A DNA stretch of 46,884 nt, taken from Streptomyces ureilyticus. GTDB lineage: Bacteria > Actinomycetota > Actinomycetes > Streptomycetales > Streptomycetaceae. Under the pieces are notes generated by a model, which was not told where the DNA came from, did not search any database, and was given only the letters and a program-made list of their open reading frames with translations. The position numbers and the translations under genes are program-made. Location of the stretch: assembly GCF_011045025.1 (NCBI RefSeq), contig NZ_JAAKZX010000062.1, forward strand, positions 1-46,884. The letters run 5' to 3'. Positions 33,351-41,375 of the stretch are shown piece after piece. How positions within the stretch are numbered: position 1 is the stretch's first letter; the number at the start of each line of letters is the position of its first letter.

Positions 33351-34586
33351 TCAGGGCCCAGCGGTGCGCGGCACTTCGTTGACGGGATGCGGTACGAGGA
33401 ACCGGGGAGGATCGGGATGGTGCTGCTGCGTGCCGGCGTGGTGACCGGCCGCTGTGAGCAGTCGTCGTCCTGCGTGATCGGGCCGGATGCCGGGACCTTC
33501 GGGTGCGGCCGTGTGCTGTCGCCCTGACGCCGTTATCGCTTCCTCGTCGACCTCGATGCCCAGGCCCGGCGAGTGACCGAGGACGAAGGCACCGTCCTCG
33601 ACGTGCAGGTCGAGGGAGAGGCCGAGGGGCGGCTGGAGGTTCTGCAGCTCGGCGGCGATGAGGTTGGGCACGGACGTCGCGGCGTGCAGGAGCGCCACAG
33701 GAGTATCGCCGATCGGGCTGACGGGCAGGTCGTGGGCGTGAGCCAGGGCGGCGACCCGAAGAAAGTGGGTCACGCCCCAGACCGCCGCCGTCTGGACGAT
33801 GTCGACCGCGCCCAGGGCCAGCAGCGGCCGGTACTGCTCAAGGCCGCTGAGGTTCTCACCGCTGGCGACCGAAGCCCGGATTCCCCGTCCGACGGCGGCC
33901 ATTCCTTCGGCGTCCCAGCGCCGGACGGGTTCCTCGACCCAGGTGAGGTCGAGCGTGCGTTCCAGTTCCCCGACGTGACGGACCGCCTGCTTGCGGGTCC
34001 AGGTCTCGTTCGCGTCAAGCATCAGGGCCGGCCGCGCCCCCCGTCCGGCCTTGGTCAGGACCTCTCGTACGAGGGCCAGCCGGTCGCGGTCCCGCTCGAC
34101 GTCCAGGCCGCCCTTGAGCTTGGCCGCCCGCAGGCCGTGCTCGGCGTAGGCCTGGTAGACGTGGGCCAGTTCGTCGTCGCTCAGGGCGATGTCGAGGGCC
34201 GATGCGTAGGCGGGGACCCTCCGGTCGCCTCCCCCCAGAAGGCGCCACAGCGGTTCGCCCGCAGCCTTCGCCTTGATGTCCCACAGGGCGGTGTCGAGGG
34301 CACCGATGGTCCCGAAGAGGGCTCCGGCGTGGCCGGCCTTGAAGGTGTGCCGCAGCATGCGGTCGTAGAGCGCGGTCACGCACCGCGGGTCCTCGCCGTC
34401 GATGGCGGAGAAGACGGCGTCCACTTCTATGTGAGGTCCCAGTCCGACGCCGGTGATGCCCGCGTCGGTGTCCACCAGGATGATCGGCACCGGGGTGACC
34501 CCGTCGGCGTAGACGCCGTTGGCGTCACCGATGGGCCGGCCCCATTCGTGGACGGTCGTGAGGGTGCGAAACCCGGTTATCCGCAT
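33351..34586 (-). CDS. Mandelate racemase/muconate lactonizing-type enolase-superfamily dehydratase
   Basis: A 411-residue enzyme of the MR subgroup of the enolase superfamily, expected to dehydrate or isomerise an acid sugar via a metal-stabilised enediolate. The KxK base motif is in RAAKLKGGLD. The three metal ligands are D of LMLDANETW, E of VEEPV and E of ASGEN. The His of the usual His-Asp dyad is not visible: its position reads VSPIGDTP. After the normal family end (GLGIEVDEEAI) there is an extra tail of about 50 His/Pro-rich residues. The ATG at 34586 is 1 bp after the permease stop. It belongs to the ABC sugar operon. Confidence 0.87.
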   Translation of the reverse strand: MRITGFRTLTTVHEWGRPIGDANGVYADGVTPVPIILVDTDAGITGVGLGPHIEVDAVFSAIDGEDPRCVTALYDRMLRHTFKAGHAGALFGTIGALDTALWDIKAKAAGEPLWRLLGGGDRRVPAYASALDIALSDDELAHVYQAYAEHGLRAAKLKGGLDVERDRDRLALVREVLTKAGRGARPALMLDANETWTRKQAVRHVGELERTLDLTWVEEPVRRWDAEGMAAVGRGIRASVASGENLSGLEQYRPLLALGAVDIVQTAAVWGVTHFLRVAALAHAHDLPVSPIGDTPVALLHAATSVPNLIAAELQNLQPPLGLSLDLHVEDGAFVLGHSPGLGIEVDEEAITASGRQHTAAPEGPGIRPDHAGRRLLTAAGHHAGTQQHHPDPPRFLVPHPVNEVPRTAGP

Positions 34587-34587
34587 G

Positions 34588-35415
34588 TCAGCCCTTCGTG
34601 GCACCGGCGGTGATCCCGTCGGCGATCTGGCGCTGGAAGAAGAGGTAGAGCACGAGGACCGGCAGTGCGGCGATCAGCACCCCGGAGGCGAAGGTGGGGA
34701 TGTCGTCGGAGTACTGCCCGCGCAGTGACGTGACTCCGACCATGAGGGTGCGGTGTTCGGGGGACGGCATCATCAGCAGGGAGATGAGCACGTCGTTCCA
34801 GCAGAACAGGGCGTTGAGGATGCCGACCGACAGCAGCGCCGGGCGGCCGATCGGCAGCATGATCCGCCGGTAGACGCCGTACGTCGTGTTTCCGTCGATC
34901 CTGGCCGCGTCCATGATCTCGCCCGGGATCCCGGAGTAGTAGCTCGTCATCAGGAAGATCGTGAACGGGAGGAACTGCGCGACGTAGGCGAGGATCAGCC
35001 CGGGATAGGTATCCATGAGGCCGCTGTCCGCCATGACCCGCGCAAGCGGGACCATGATCACCTGGAACGGGATGAACAGCGCCGCGAGAAAGCAGAGGAA
35101 CAGGGCCCGTGAGCCCCGGAACCGCAGGTGGCTCAGCGCGAAGCCGGCCATCGAGCCGATCAGCAGAAGGAGGGCGACCGCGGACGCCACCACGATGACG
35201 GAGTTGGCGAAGTACCGCCCCAGGCCGACACTCGTCCATGCCGTGGCGATGTTGTCCCAGAACAGGGAACTCGTCAGGGAGAACCGGTCGAGGATGTAGT
35301 CGTGCCGGGTCTTCATGGCGACGTTGGCGGTGAACACCAGAGGGTAGATCGTCGCCACTGCCAGGGCGGCCATCGGGACGGCGACCACCCACACACGCAG
35401 GCGCACGCGGCGCAT
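34588..35415 (-). CDS. Carbohydrate ABC transporter permease (MalG-like)
   Basis: A 275-residue membrane protein with about six transmembrane segments. The ATPase-contact EAA loop reads EIMDAARIDGNTTYGVYRR followed by LPIGRPAL. It forms the translocation pore with the upstream MalF-like permease, whose stop overlaps this start by 1 bp. No ATPase is encoded in the operon, so a shared multi-sugar ATPase (MsiK type in Streptomyces) is probably used. Confidence 0.92.
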   Translation of the reverse strand: MRRVRLRVWVVAVPMAALAVATIYPLVFTANVAMKTRHDYILDRFSLTSSLFWDNIATAWTSVGLGRYFANSVIVVASAVALLLLIGSMAGFALSHLRFRGSRALFLCFLAALFIPFQVIMVPLARVMADSGLMDTYPGLILAYVAQFLPFTIFLMTSYYSGIPGEIMDAARIDGNTTYGVYRRIMLPIGRPALLSVGILNALFCWNDVLISLLMMPSPEHRTLMVGVTSLRGQYSDDIPTFASGVLIAALPVLVLYLFFQRQIADGITAGATKG

Positions 35416-36401
35416 CAGTGCTCCCTCCCCGCGCGGCGGAGCAGCGCGATCTGCGCGAGCCCCACTACGAGCATCAGGAGAAAGAGAACCGTCGAGGCGG
35501 CCGAGGCGAGCGCCGGCCGGTTCATCTCCCCCTGCTGGACCCAGATGTAGTACTCGGGCAGATAGGTGGCCCCCTCCGGGCCGCCGCTGGTCATCACGTA
35601 GAGCAGGCCGAACATGGACGTCAGCATCCCGATCATGGTGGTGACGAACACGAACTGAAGGGTGCGGGACAGGCCCGGGACGATCACGTGCCAGATGACC
35701 TGGGGCAACGACGCGCCGTCGACCCGGGCGGCGTCGAGGAGTGTGGCGTCCAGGGTGGAGAACCCGGCGAGGAAGACCACCAGGGCCATCCCGAACGTCG
35801 CCCAGACGTGAACGCCGACCACCGTGAACATGGCGATGTCCGGATCGCCGAGCCAGTCGACGGGATCGATGCCGGTGTTCCCGAGGGCCGCGTTGAGCGG
35901 GCCGTCGAAGGCCAGCAGCAGGTTGAAGATCGCGCCGACGAGCACCGGAGAGAGCACGGCAGGAAAGAAGTAGACACTGCGGTGGATCCGGTGCCCGGGC
36001 ACGCGCAGATAGATGAACGTCGCGAGCAGGCCGGGAATCGCCACCGCCACCGGAAGCAGCAACACGAGCAGTCCGACGTTCTCCAAGGCTGTGCGAAAGA
36101 GCGGGTCCCGGAACAGTTCCGCGTAGTTGTCCAGGCCAACCGCGGTGCCGTCGCGCTCGCCGTCGCCGGTGAAGGAGAAGTTGACGCCCATGAGCAGCGG
36201 GACCAGGCGGAACGCCACGACGATCGCAATGGCCGGGGCCAACAGGATGTAGGGCGCGAGGCGTTCGGCACGCTGCCCACTGATGCCCCGCGGGGCAGGC
36301 ACCCCGGGATCCGTACGGCGCGTGCGCTGCCCGGCCTGCGTCTTGTCGGTCCGCCCGCTATCAGCCGGGCGGACCGACGAGGGCGAACCCCGGAGCGGCA
36401 C
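35415..36401 (-). CDS. Carbohydrate ABC transporter permease (MalF-like)
   Basis: A 328-residue membrane protein with about six transmembrane segments after a 45-residue basic, Pro-rich cytoplasmic N-terminus. The EAA loop is visible as TLLDAARVDGASLPQVIWH followed by VPGLSRTL. GTG at 36401 lies 4 bp after the binding-protein stop and has AAGGG upstream. Its stop overlaps the MalG-like gene, so both permeases are translated together. Confidence 0.92.
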   Translation of the reverse strand: MPLRGSPSSVRPADSGRTDKTQAGQRTRRTDPGVPAPRGISGQRAERLAPYILLAPAIAIVVAFRLVPLLMGVNFSFTGDGERDGTAVGLDNYAELFRDPLFRTALENVGLLVLLLPVAVAIPGLLATFIYLRVPGHRIHRSVYFFPAVLSPVLVGAIFNLLLAFDGPLNAALGNTGIDPVDWLGDPDIAMFTVVGVHVWATFGMALVVFLAGFSTLDATLLDAARVDGASLPQVIWHVIVPGLSRTLQFVFVTTMIGMLTSMFGLLYVMTSGGPEGATYLPEYYIWVQQGEMNRPALASAASTVLFLLMLVVGLAQIALLRRAGREH

Positions 36402-36405
36402 GGAT

Positions 36406-37671
36406 TCAGCCCTTCTGGTCGGAGTCGGCCAGCTTCCGCAAAGCGTCGTCGACGCTGGTCGATCCGCTCAGGATCTGCTGGGACAGCCTGCCCATCAGAT
36501 CCAGCGTCTTCGAGGACAGCGCGACGTGCAGTGCGGGCTTGCCGGTTTTGATCTCCGACACGATCGTGGTGAGGGCCTGGCCGCCGCCCGACACGTCAAG
36601 GGTGGTGTCGGATGCGACCGCGCCTGCGTCGGCGTAGAACGCCTTGAGAGCGTCCTTCGAGGTCAGGGAGCGCACCAGGTCTGCGGCCAGTTTCGGCTTC
36701 TTCGTCCACTCGGCGACCCCGTAGCCGATACCGCCGTCGTACGGAAGGGCGGGGTCGGCTTCGGAGTTGACGAGCGGAGCCCGCATCACGCCGATGTCGT
36801 CCGGGTCCAGGAACTCGCTGAAGTCCTTCCAGTGGCCCACGTCCGACATCAGCCCCACGATGTGGGCGGCCTCACCGGACTGGAAGCGGGCGAAGGCGTC
36901 GTTGAACAGCGCGGTCGAGTTGGCCCCGTCGTTGTTCAGGCCGACGTCCTCGGCCTCCTTCCAGAGCTCGAAGATCTGTCGCACATGGGGTGAGTTCCAG
37001 TCCCGCTTCCCGGCGATCCAGTCGTCGTACTCCTGCGGTGTGAGGACGCCCGGCCCCAGTCCCGAGAGGAAGAACTGGATGCCGATGCCCTCCTTGTTTC
37101 CGAGGGAGAGACAACTGGCCTTGGTCTTCTCGGCGATGGCCTTGCAGTCGTCCAGGAACTCCCGCCACGTCGTCGCCGGCTCTTCGGGGTCGAGACCGGC
37201 GTCCTTGTAGAGGGACTTGTTGTAGTAGACGGGATGCCCCTGCAACGTCACCGGCGCGGCATAGACCCTGCCCTGTGCGGTGAAGGCCTCCCAACCCGCC
37301 AGCCGTTTCCTGTCCTTGGCCACGTAGTCGTCCAGGGGCAGGAGGGCGTCCGTACGGTCCCGTATCTCACCGCCGCCGTTGAAGAGCATGACGTCGGGGC
37401 CCTTGCCGGACTGAATGGCCGTGCCGAGCAACGTGTAGTACTGGTCGAACGGCTGCGCGACGAACTCCACCTTCACATCGGGGTGCTTCTCGGCGAAGTC
37501 GGCTTTCGCCTGCTTGATGTAGGAGGCGGCCGACTCCTCGCCGGTCTTCCAGTCCCAGACCACGAGCTTGTCGTCCGCGGAGTCGGAAGAGGAGCCGGAT
37601 CCCGCGCTGCCGCAGCCGGACAGCGTCATCGCCGCGACCAGGACGGCCGCCCACAGTGCTCGCCGCTTCAT
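36406..37671 (-). CDS. Carbohydrate ABC transporter substrate-binding lipoprotein
   Basis: A 421-residue exported family 1 binding protein. The signal peptide MKRRALWAAVLVAAMTLSGC ends in a lipobox with Cys about residue 20, followed by a Gly/Ser linker and then LVVWDWKTGEES. Later segments such as SGKGPDVMLFNGGGEI and the C-terminal helix before ILSGSTSVDDALRKLADS are typical of sugar binders. I prefer ATG 37671 over the GTG at 37680 because GGAGA is then 10 bases upstream. It is the first gene of the sugar operon, divergent from the GntR regulator. Confidence 0.91.
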   Translation of the reverse strand: MKRRALWAAVLVAAMTLSGCGSAGSGSSSDSADDKLVVWDWKTGEESAASYIKQAKADFAEKHPDVKVEFVAQPFDQYYTLLGTAIQSGKGPDVMLFNGGGEIRDRTDALLPLDDYVAKDRKRLAGWEAFTAQGRVYAAPVTLQGHPVYYNKSLYKDAGLDPEEPATTWREFLDDCKAIAEKTKASCLSLGNKEGIGIQFFLSGLGPGVLTPQEYDDWIAGKRDWNSPHVRQIFELWKEAEDVGLNNDGANSTALFNDAFARFQSGEAAHIVGLMSDVGHWKDFSEFLDPDDIGVMRAPLVNSEADPALPYDGGIGYGVAEWTKKPKLAADLVRSLTSKDALKAFYADAGAVASDTTLDVSGGGQALTTIVSEIKTGKPALHVALSSKTLDLMGRLSQQILSGSTSVDDALRKLADSDQKG

Positions 37672-37733
37672 GCCGATCACTCTCCGTTGCCTTGCGGGGA
37701 CCCACCGCCCGCCGATGACCCGGAAACGTAACT

Positions 37734-37769
37734 CGTATGACGTATGACGTCAATGGCTGTCGCGTATGA
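37734..37769. promoter_or_regulatory. Divergent GntR/transport promoter with repeated CGTATGA
   Basis: CGTATGA occurs at 37734-37740, directly again at 37741-37747, and at 37763-37769. The second copy runs into TGACGTCA, a perfect palindrome. These lie between the binding-protein gene and the GntR gene and are good candidates for the GntR operator. Confidence 0.55.
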
Positions 37770-37816
37770 TGGCGCCTCGAGTCGCCCGCGTGGTCGCGGG
37801 ACCACCGGAGGAAGCC

Positions 37817-38587
37817 ATGACGGCAACGCAGCCAGCAGCTGAGAGCAGTTCGGCGCCTCCCGCCTGGGCACGACGGCCGACCAACCTTGCGAAGGCGGTC
37901 ACAGCCGAGTTGGTGGGGCGCATCGTTCGCGGGGAGCACCCGCCGGGGACGCCGCTCCCGCCCGAGCCCGCTCTCTGCGAGGCCTTCGCGGTGAGCCGGA
38001 CCGTCATCCGGGAAGCCGTGAAGATCCTGCAGGAGAAGGGACTGGTGCAGGTCCGCCAGGGTGCCGGCACCATGGTGACCGCCCCGGCGAAGTGGAACAT
38101 GCTCGACGAGCACGTCCTGGCGGCGAGCATCGACCAGGACGAGAGTCTGCAGCTCCTCGATGACCTCGTGGTCACACGGCGGCTGTTGGAGTCCGACATG
38201 GCGCACGTCGCCGCCCGGCTGGCCACTCAGGACGTCGTTGATCGGCTGCGCACACTGGTGGACCAGATGGACGAACTCGTGGACGACCACGTCACGTATG
38301 CGGAGCACGACCGCGCCTTCCACGACGTCATCATGCAGGCGTCGGGAAACCGCATCGCCCGTGGGGTGATACGCGCACTGGAGAGCCAGGTCGTCAACAC
38401 CGCGCGGTACATGGGCCGACCCGAGCGCGCCATGTGCATCGCGTCCAACCGCGGCCATCGCCGCGTGTACGAGCGCATCGCCGCCCACGACCCAAGCGGT
38501 GCGGCCGAGGCGATGTTCACCCACATCACCGAAGCCTGGCTCGTCCGCCGCAGCGCACCGGGCGACCCGGTGCGACTGGACCGTTAG
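37817..38587 (+). CDS. GntR-family regulator, FadR subfamily (FCD domain)
   Basis: A 256-residue regulator. The winged helix lies at about residues 28-90, with LPPEPALCEAFAVSRTVIREAVKIL and VQVRQGAGTMV. The C-terminal all-helical FCD domain has RRLLESDMAHVAA and EHDRAFHDVIMQASGN, where the Asp and His probably bind a metal and an acid ligand. FCD regulators of this type respond to sugar acids such as galactonate or glucuronate. ATG 37817 follows CGGAGGAAG. It is divergent from the sugar ABC operon, which it most likely represses. Confidence 0.91.
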   Translation: MTATQPAAESSSAPPAWARRPTNLAKAVTAELVGRIVRGEHPPGTPLPPEPALCEAFAVSRTVIREAVKILQEKGLVQVRQGAGTMVTAPAKWNMLDEHVLAASIDQDESLQLLDDLVVTRRLLESDMAHVAARLATQDVVDRLRTLVDQMDELVDDHVTYAEHDRAFHDVIMQASGNRIARGVIRALESQVVNTARYMGRPERAMCIASNRGHRRVYERIAAHDPSGAAEAMFTHITEAWLVRRSAPGDPVRLDR

Positions 38588-38777
38588 CGGGCGCCGCCGC
38601 CGGTGGCGCCCGGCCTCACCCGCGGGCAGGGCGACGCCGATTGTCCTGGCCGTTACACGTCCACAGGATGAGCGCCGATCGGTTCGCGGTGGCCGCCCCG
38701 TCCACGTCGAGGCTCAGGAAACGACGGCGACCGAGGCGTACTCACGCCCCGCTTCACCGCGCACACCTCAACCACCG

Positions 38778-38794
38778 CGCCGTTTGAAGCGGCG
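38778..38794. terminator. Hairpin between GntR gene and yjbQ-like gene
   Basis: CGCCG and CGGCG arms around TTTGAAG, with a T-G and a T-A pair possible inside. It lies in the 241-bp gap between two convergent genes and close to the yjbQ-like stop. Nothing else is recognised in 38588-38828. Confidence 0.4.
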
Positions 38795-38828
38795 GGGCAT
38801 GAGCCCTGCAGTCGCCACACCCCGGCCC

Positions 38829-39251
38829 TCAGCCAAGGAACGACAGTCGAACCTGCCTATCTGGATTGTCGCGATTCGTATCGACCAGGCACACCGACTG
38901 CCAGGTGCCCAACGCGAGGCGGCCTCCCAGTACCGGCAGCGTGGCGTGCGGGGGTACGAGCGCGGGGAGTACGTGGTCGCGGCCGTGGCCGGGGCTGCCG
39001 TGGCGGTGCTGCCAGCGGTCGTCGGCGGGGAGCAGGGTGTGGAGGGCGGCGAGGAGGTCGTCGTCGCTGCCTGCTCCGGTTTCGATGATCGCGACTCCGG
39101 CGGTGGCGTGGGGCACGAAGATATTCAGCAGGCCGTCGCGGTCGCCCGCCGCCTCCCTGAGGAAGGCCTCGCATTCGTGGGTGAGGTCGACGATCGCCTC
39201 CGAGGAGCCGGTGGCGACGTTCAGTACGCGGGTGGTGAAGGCATCGGACAT
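38829..39251 (-). CDS. YjbQ-family protein (UPF0047)
   Basis: A 140-residue protein, the usual size of the YjbQ/UPF0047 family. Conserved features are FVPHATAGVAIIETG and the His-rich segment HRHGSPGHGRDHVLP ending near PPHATLPV, then LGTWQSVCLVDTN. Family members have weak thiamine-phosphate synthase activity, and the physiological role is not settled. The ATG is at 39251. It does not appear to be part of an operon: the GntR gene converges on it and the next gene starts divergently. Confidence 0.9.
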   Translation of the reverse strand: MSDAFTTRVLNVATGSSEAIVDLTHECEAFLREAAGDRDGLLNIFVPHATAGVAIIETGAGSDDDLLAALHTLLPADDRWQHRHGSPGHGRDHVLPALVPPHATLPVLGGRLALGTWQSVCLVDTNRDNPDRQVRLSFLG

Positions 39252-39385
39252 GGGTCAATCCTGGCGCATCGGCTTTGGGCTCAGTTCCGCGCCGCTGTCA
39301 CTGCCCATACGTCTCATCTGTCTGGCGTTTGTCGCAAGTGGGAGCTGACGGGAAGATCCGGACCCCCAGCCGAGTTAGTAGAAGC

Positions 39386-40480
39386 GTGAACGAAATCGGG
39401 GTACAAGACACGGCACGAGAAATCGACGTGGTCGTCATCGGCGCTGGGCAGGCCGGGCTGTCCAGCGCCTATCACCTGAGGCGCACCGGCTTCGAGCCGG
39501 AGCGGGACTTCGTGGTGCTGGACCATGCGCCGCAGCCCGGCGGCGCATGGCAGTTCCGGTGGCCCTCGCTCACGTACGGCAAGGTGCACGGGATGCACTC
39601 GCTGCCCGGCATGGAACTGACGGACGGGGACCCGGCCCGCCCGTCCTCCGAGGTCATCGCGGAGTACTTCGACACTTACGAGCGAACCTTCGACCTGCGC
39701 GTTCGGCGGCCCGTCGACGTACGGACCGTACGCGAGGGCGAGGGCGGGCGCCTGCTCGTGGAGACCTCTGCGGGGACCTGGACGACGCGGGCCCTGATCA
39801 ATGCGACGGGTACCTGGGACCGGCCGTTCTGGCCCCGCTATCCGGGCCAGGAGACCTTCCGGGGGCGGCAGTTGCACACGGCTCAGTACCCCGGTCCCGA
39901 GGAGTTCGCCGGTCAGCGGGTCGTCGTCGTGGGCGGCGGCACCTCCGGCACACAGCATCTGATGGAGATGGCACCGTACGCGGCCGAGACCACGTGGGTG
40001 ACGCGGCGACCGCCGGTCTTCCACGAGGGGCCCTTCGACGAGGGCGCGGGGCGGGCCGCGGTCGCGCTCGTGGAGGAACGCGTTCGGCAGGGGCTTCCGC
40101 CCCAGAGCGTCGTGTCGGTCACGGGGCTGCCGCTCAACGACACGATTCGTCAGGCGATCGACGACAGGGTCCTGGACCGCCTGCCGATGTTCGACCGGAT
40201 CACCGAGGACGGCGTGGAATGGGCTGATGGCCGTCGCGTGGACGCCGACGTCATCCTGTGGGCGACCGGTTTCCGCGCGGCGATCGACCATCTGGCACCC
40301 TTGCGGCTGCGGGAGCCGGGCGGCGGCATCCGGGTCGAGGGGACACGTGCGGTCGCCGATCCGCGAATCCATCTGGTCGGGTACGGGCCGTCCGCCAGCA
40401 CGATCGGCGCCAACCGTGCCGGGCGCTCGGCGGTACGGGACATCCGCCGACTGCTGGCTCAGGTGCCGGTCGCCGCGTGA
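39386..40480 (+). CDS. Flavin-containing monooxygenase-like NAD(P)-binding oxidoreductase
   Basis: A 364-residue two-dinucleotide flavoprotein. The FAD motif is GAGQAG at residues 19-24 and the NADPH motif is VVGGGTSG in the middle. Between them lies FRGRQLHTAQY, which matches the FxGxxxHxxxY fingerprint of flavin monooxygenases and Baeyer-Villiger enzymes. The late ATGF segment is present as LWATGFRAAIDH. At 364 residues it is shorter than classical FMOs (about 450-500). I use GTG 39386 because the sequence upstream is unlike the family, though the ribosome-binding site (AGAAG) is weak. The substrate is unknown. Confidence 0.82.
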   Translation: MNEIGVQDTAREIDVVVIGAGQAGLSSAYHLRRTGFEPERDFVVLDHAPQPGGAWQFRWPSLTYGKVHGMHSLPGMELTDGDPARPSSEVIAEYFDTYERTFDLRVRRPVDVRTVREGEGGRLLVETSAGTWTTRALINATGTWDRPFWPRYPGQETFRGRQLHTAQYPGPEEFAGQRVVVVGGGTSGTQHLMEMAPYAAETTWVTRRPPVFHEGPFDEGAGRAAVALVEERVRQGLPPQSVVSVTGLPLNDTIRQAIDDRVLDRLPMFDRITEDGVEWADGRRVDADVILWATGFRAAIDHLAPLRLREPGGGIRVEGTRAVADPRIHLVGYGPSASTIGANRAGRSAVRDIRRLLAQVPVAA

Positions 40481-40485
40481 AGTCC

Positions 40486-40503
40486 GCTGAGCCGGGGCTC
40501 AGC
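40486..40503. terminator. Hairpin between convergent genes
   Basis: GCTGAGCC-GG-GGCTCAGC directly after the monooxygenase stop, overlapping the stop of the convergent MltG-like gene. It probably terminates both transcripts. Confidence 0.6.
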
Positions 40504-41332
40504 TGGACGCGGACGCGCTCTGGCTGTTCTTGTTGAACTCCGCGACGTTCTTCTGGTGTTCCGCGTAGTCGGCAGTGAAGCGTGTGTCGCCCGGCTTGAC
40601 CGTGACGAAGTACAGCCAGTCGCCGTGCGCCGGACTGACCGCGGCACGCATCGCGTCCACGCCTGGGTTGGCGATGGGCGTGGGCGGCAGACCCATCCGC
40701 TGGTACGTGTTGTACGGGCTGTTGAGCTTCGTGTCGCGCTCGCTGGTGCGGAGCGTGCTGCGGTTCAGCGCGTAGTTGATCGTCGAGTCCATCTGGAGCG
40801 GCATACCGCGCGCGAGGCGGTTGTAGATGACGCGCGCCACCTTGCCCATGTCCGCCTTGGTGTCCGCCTCGGCCTGGACCATGCTCGCGACGGTGACCGT
40901 CTGATAGACGTTCATCGCGTTCTGCTCGGCCCCGGCCGTGACCGTGCCGCCGCTGAACTTCTTGTTCGCCGTATGGACCATGTACGAGAGCAGGGACGCC
41001 GGAGTCGACTTCTCGTCGATCGGATACGTGGCCGGGAAGAGGTAGCCCTCGGGATTGCCGCTCGCGTCCTCGGGGAGCTTGAGACGGGCCTTGTCCAGGG
41101 ACTTCTTGGTGGTGCCCGCGGGCAGGGCGAAGGCCTTGTCGACGGCCTCGTACACCTGGCGGGCGCGCCAGCCCTCCGGGATCACCACGTGCTGGGGCCC
41201 CTCGGCTTCGTCCGTGCTCAGCAGCGACACCGCCACGGCGGTGGCCGCCACGACGGCTCCGGTCGCGATGAGGGCGATCCGGCCTCGACGCGTCAGTCGA
41301 ATCGTTCTCCGTGGCGGAGTGTGGGTCTGCAT
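40499..41332 (-). CDS. MltG/YceG-like endolytic transglycosylase-type protein
   Basis: A 277-residue membrane-anchored protein. A basic cytoplasmic start is followed by one transmembrane helix at about residues 18-38, then the YceG domain. GYLFPATYPID, the catalytic Glu (E155 in ASMVQAEADTK), LQMDSTINYAL and GLPPTPIANPG are all recognisable. MltG cuts nascent glycan strands of peptidoglycan. This copy is shorter than housekeeping MltG proteins and is not near aroE or ruvX-like genes, so it may be a paralogue with a specialised role. No clear ribosome-binding site precedes the ATG. Confidence 0.87.
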   Translation of the reverse strand: MQTHTPPRRTIRLTRRGRIALIATGAVVAATAVAVSLLSTDEAEGPQHVVIPEGWRARQVYEAVDKAFALPAGTTKKSLDKARLKLPEDASGNPEGYLFPATYPIDEKSTPASLLSYMVHTANKKFSGGTVTAGAEQNAMNVYQTVTVASMVQAEADTKADMGKVARVIYNRLARGMPLQMDSTINYALNRSTLRTSERDTKLNSPYNTYQRMGLPPTPIANPGVDAMRAAVSPAHGDWLYFVTVKPGDTRFTADYAEHQKNVAEFNKNSQSASASS

Positions 41333-41375
41333 GCGGGCACGTTAACCCACATAACGGACCAAACTCGACATATCT

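Noticed and set aside
38770..38815. End of an IS200/IS605-type element, suggested by two adjacent hairpins
   Set aside because: No transposase or TnpB reading frame is nearby, and the hairpins are explained by convergent termination.
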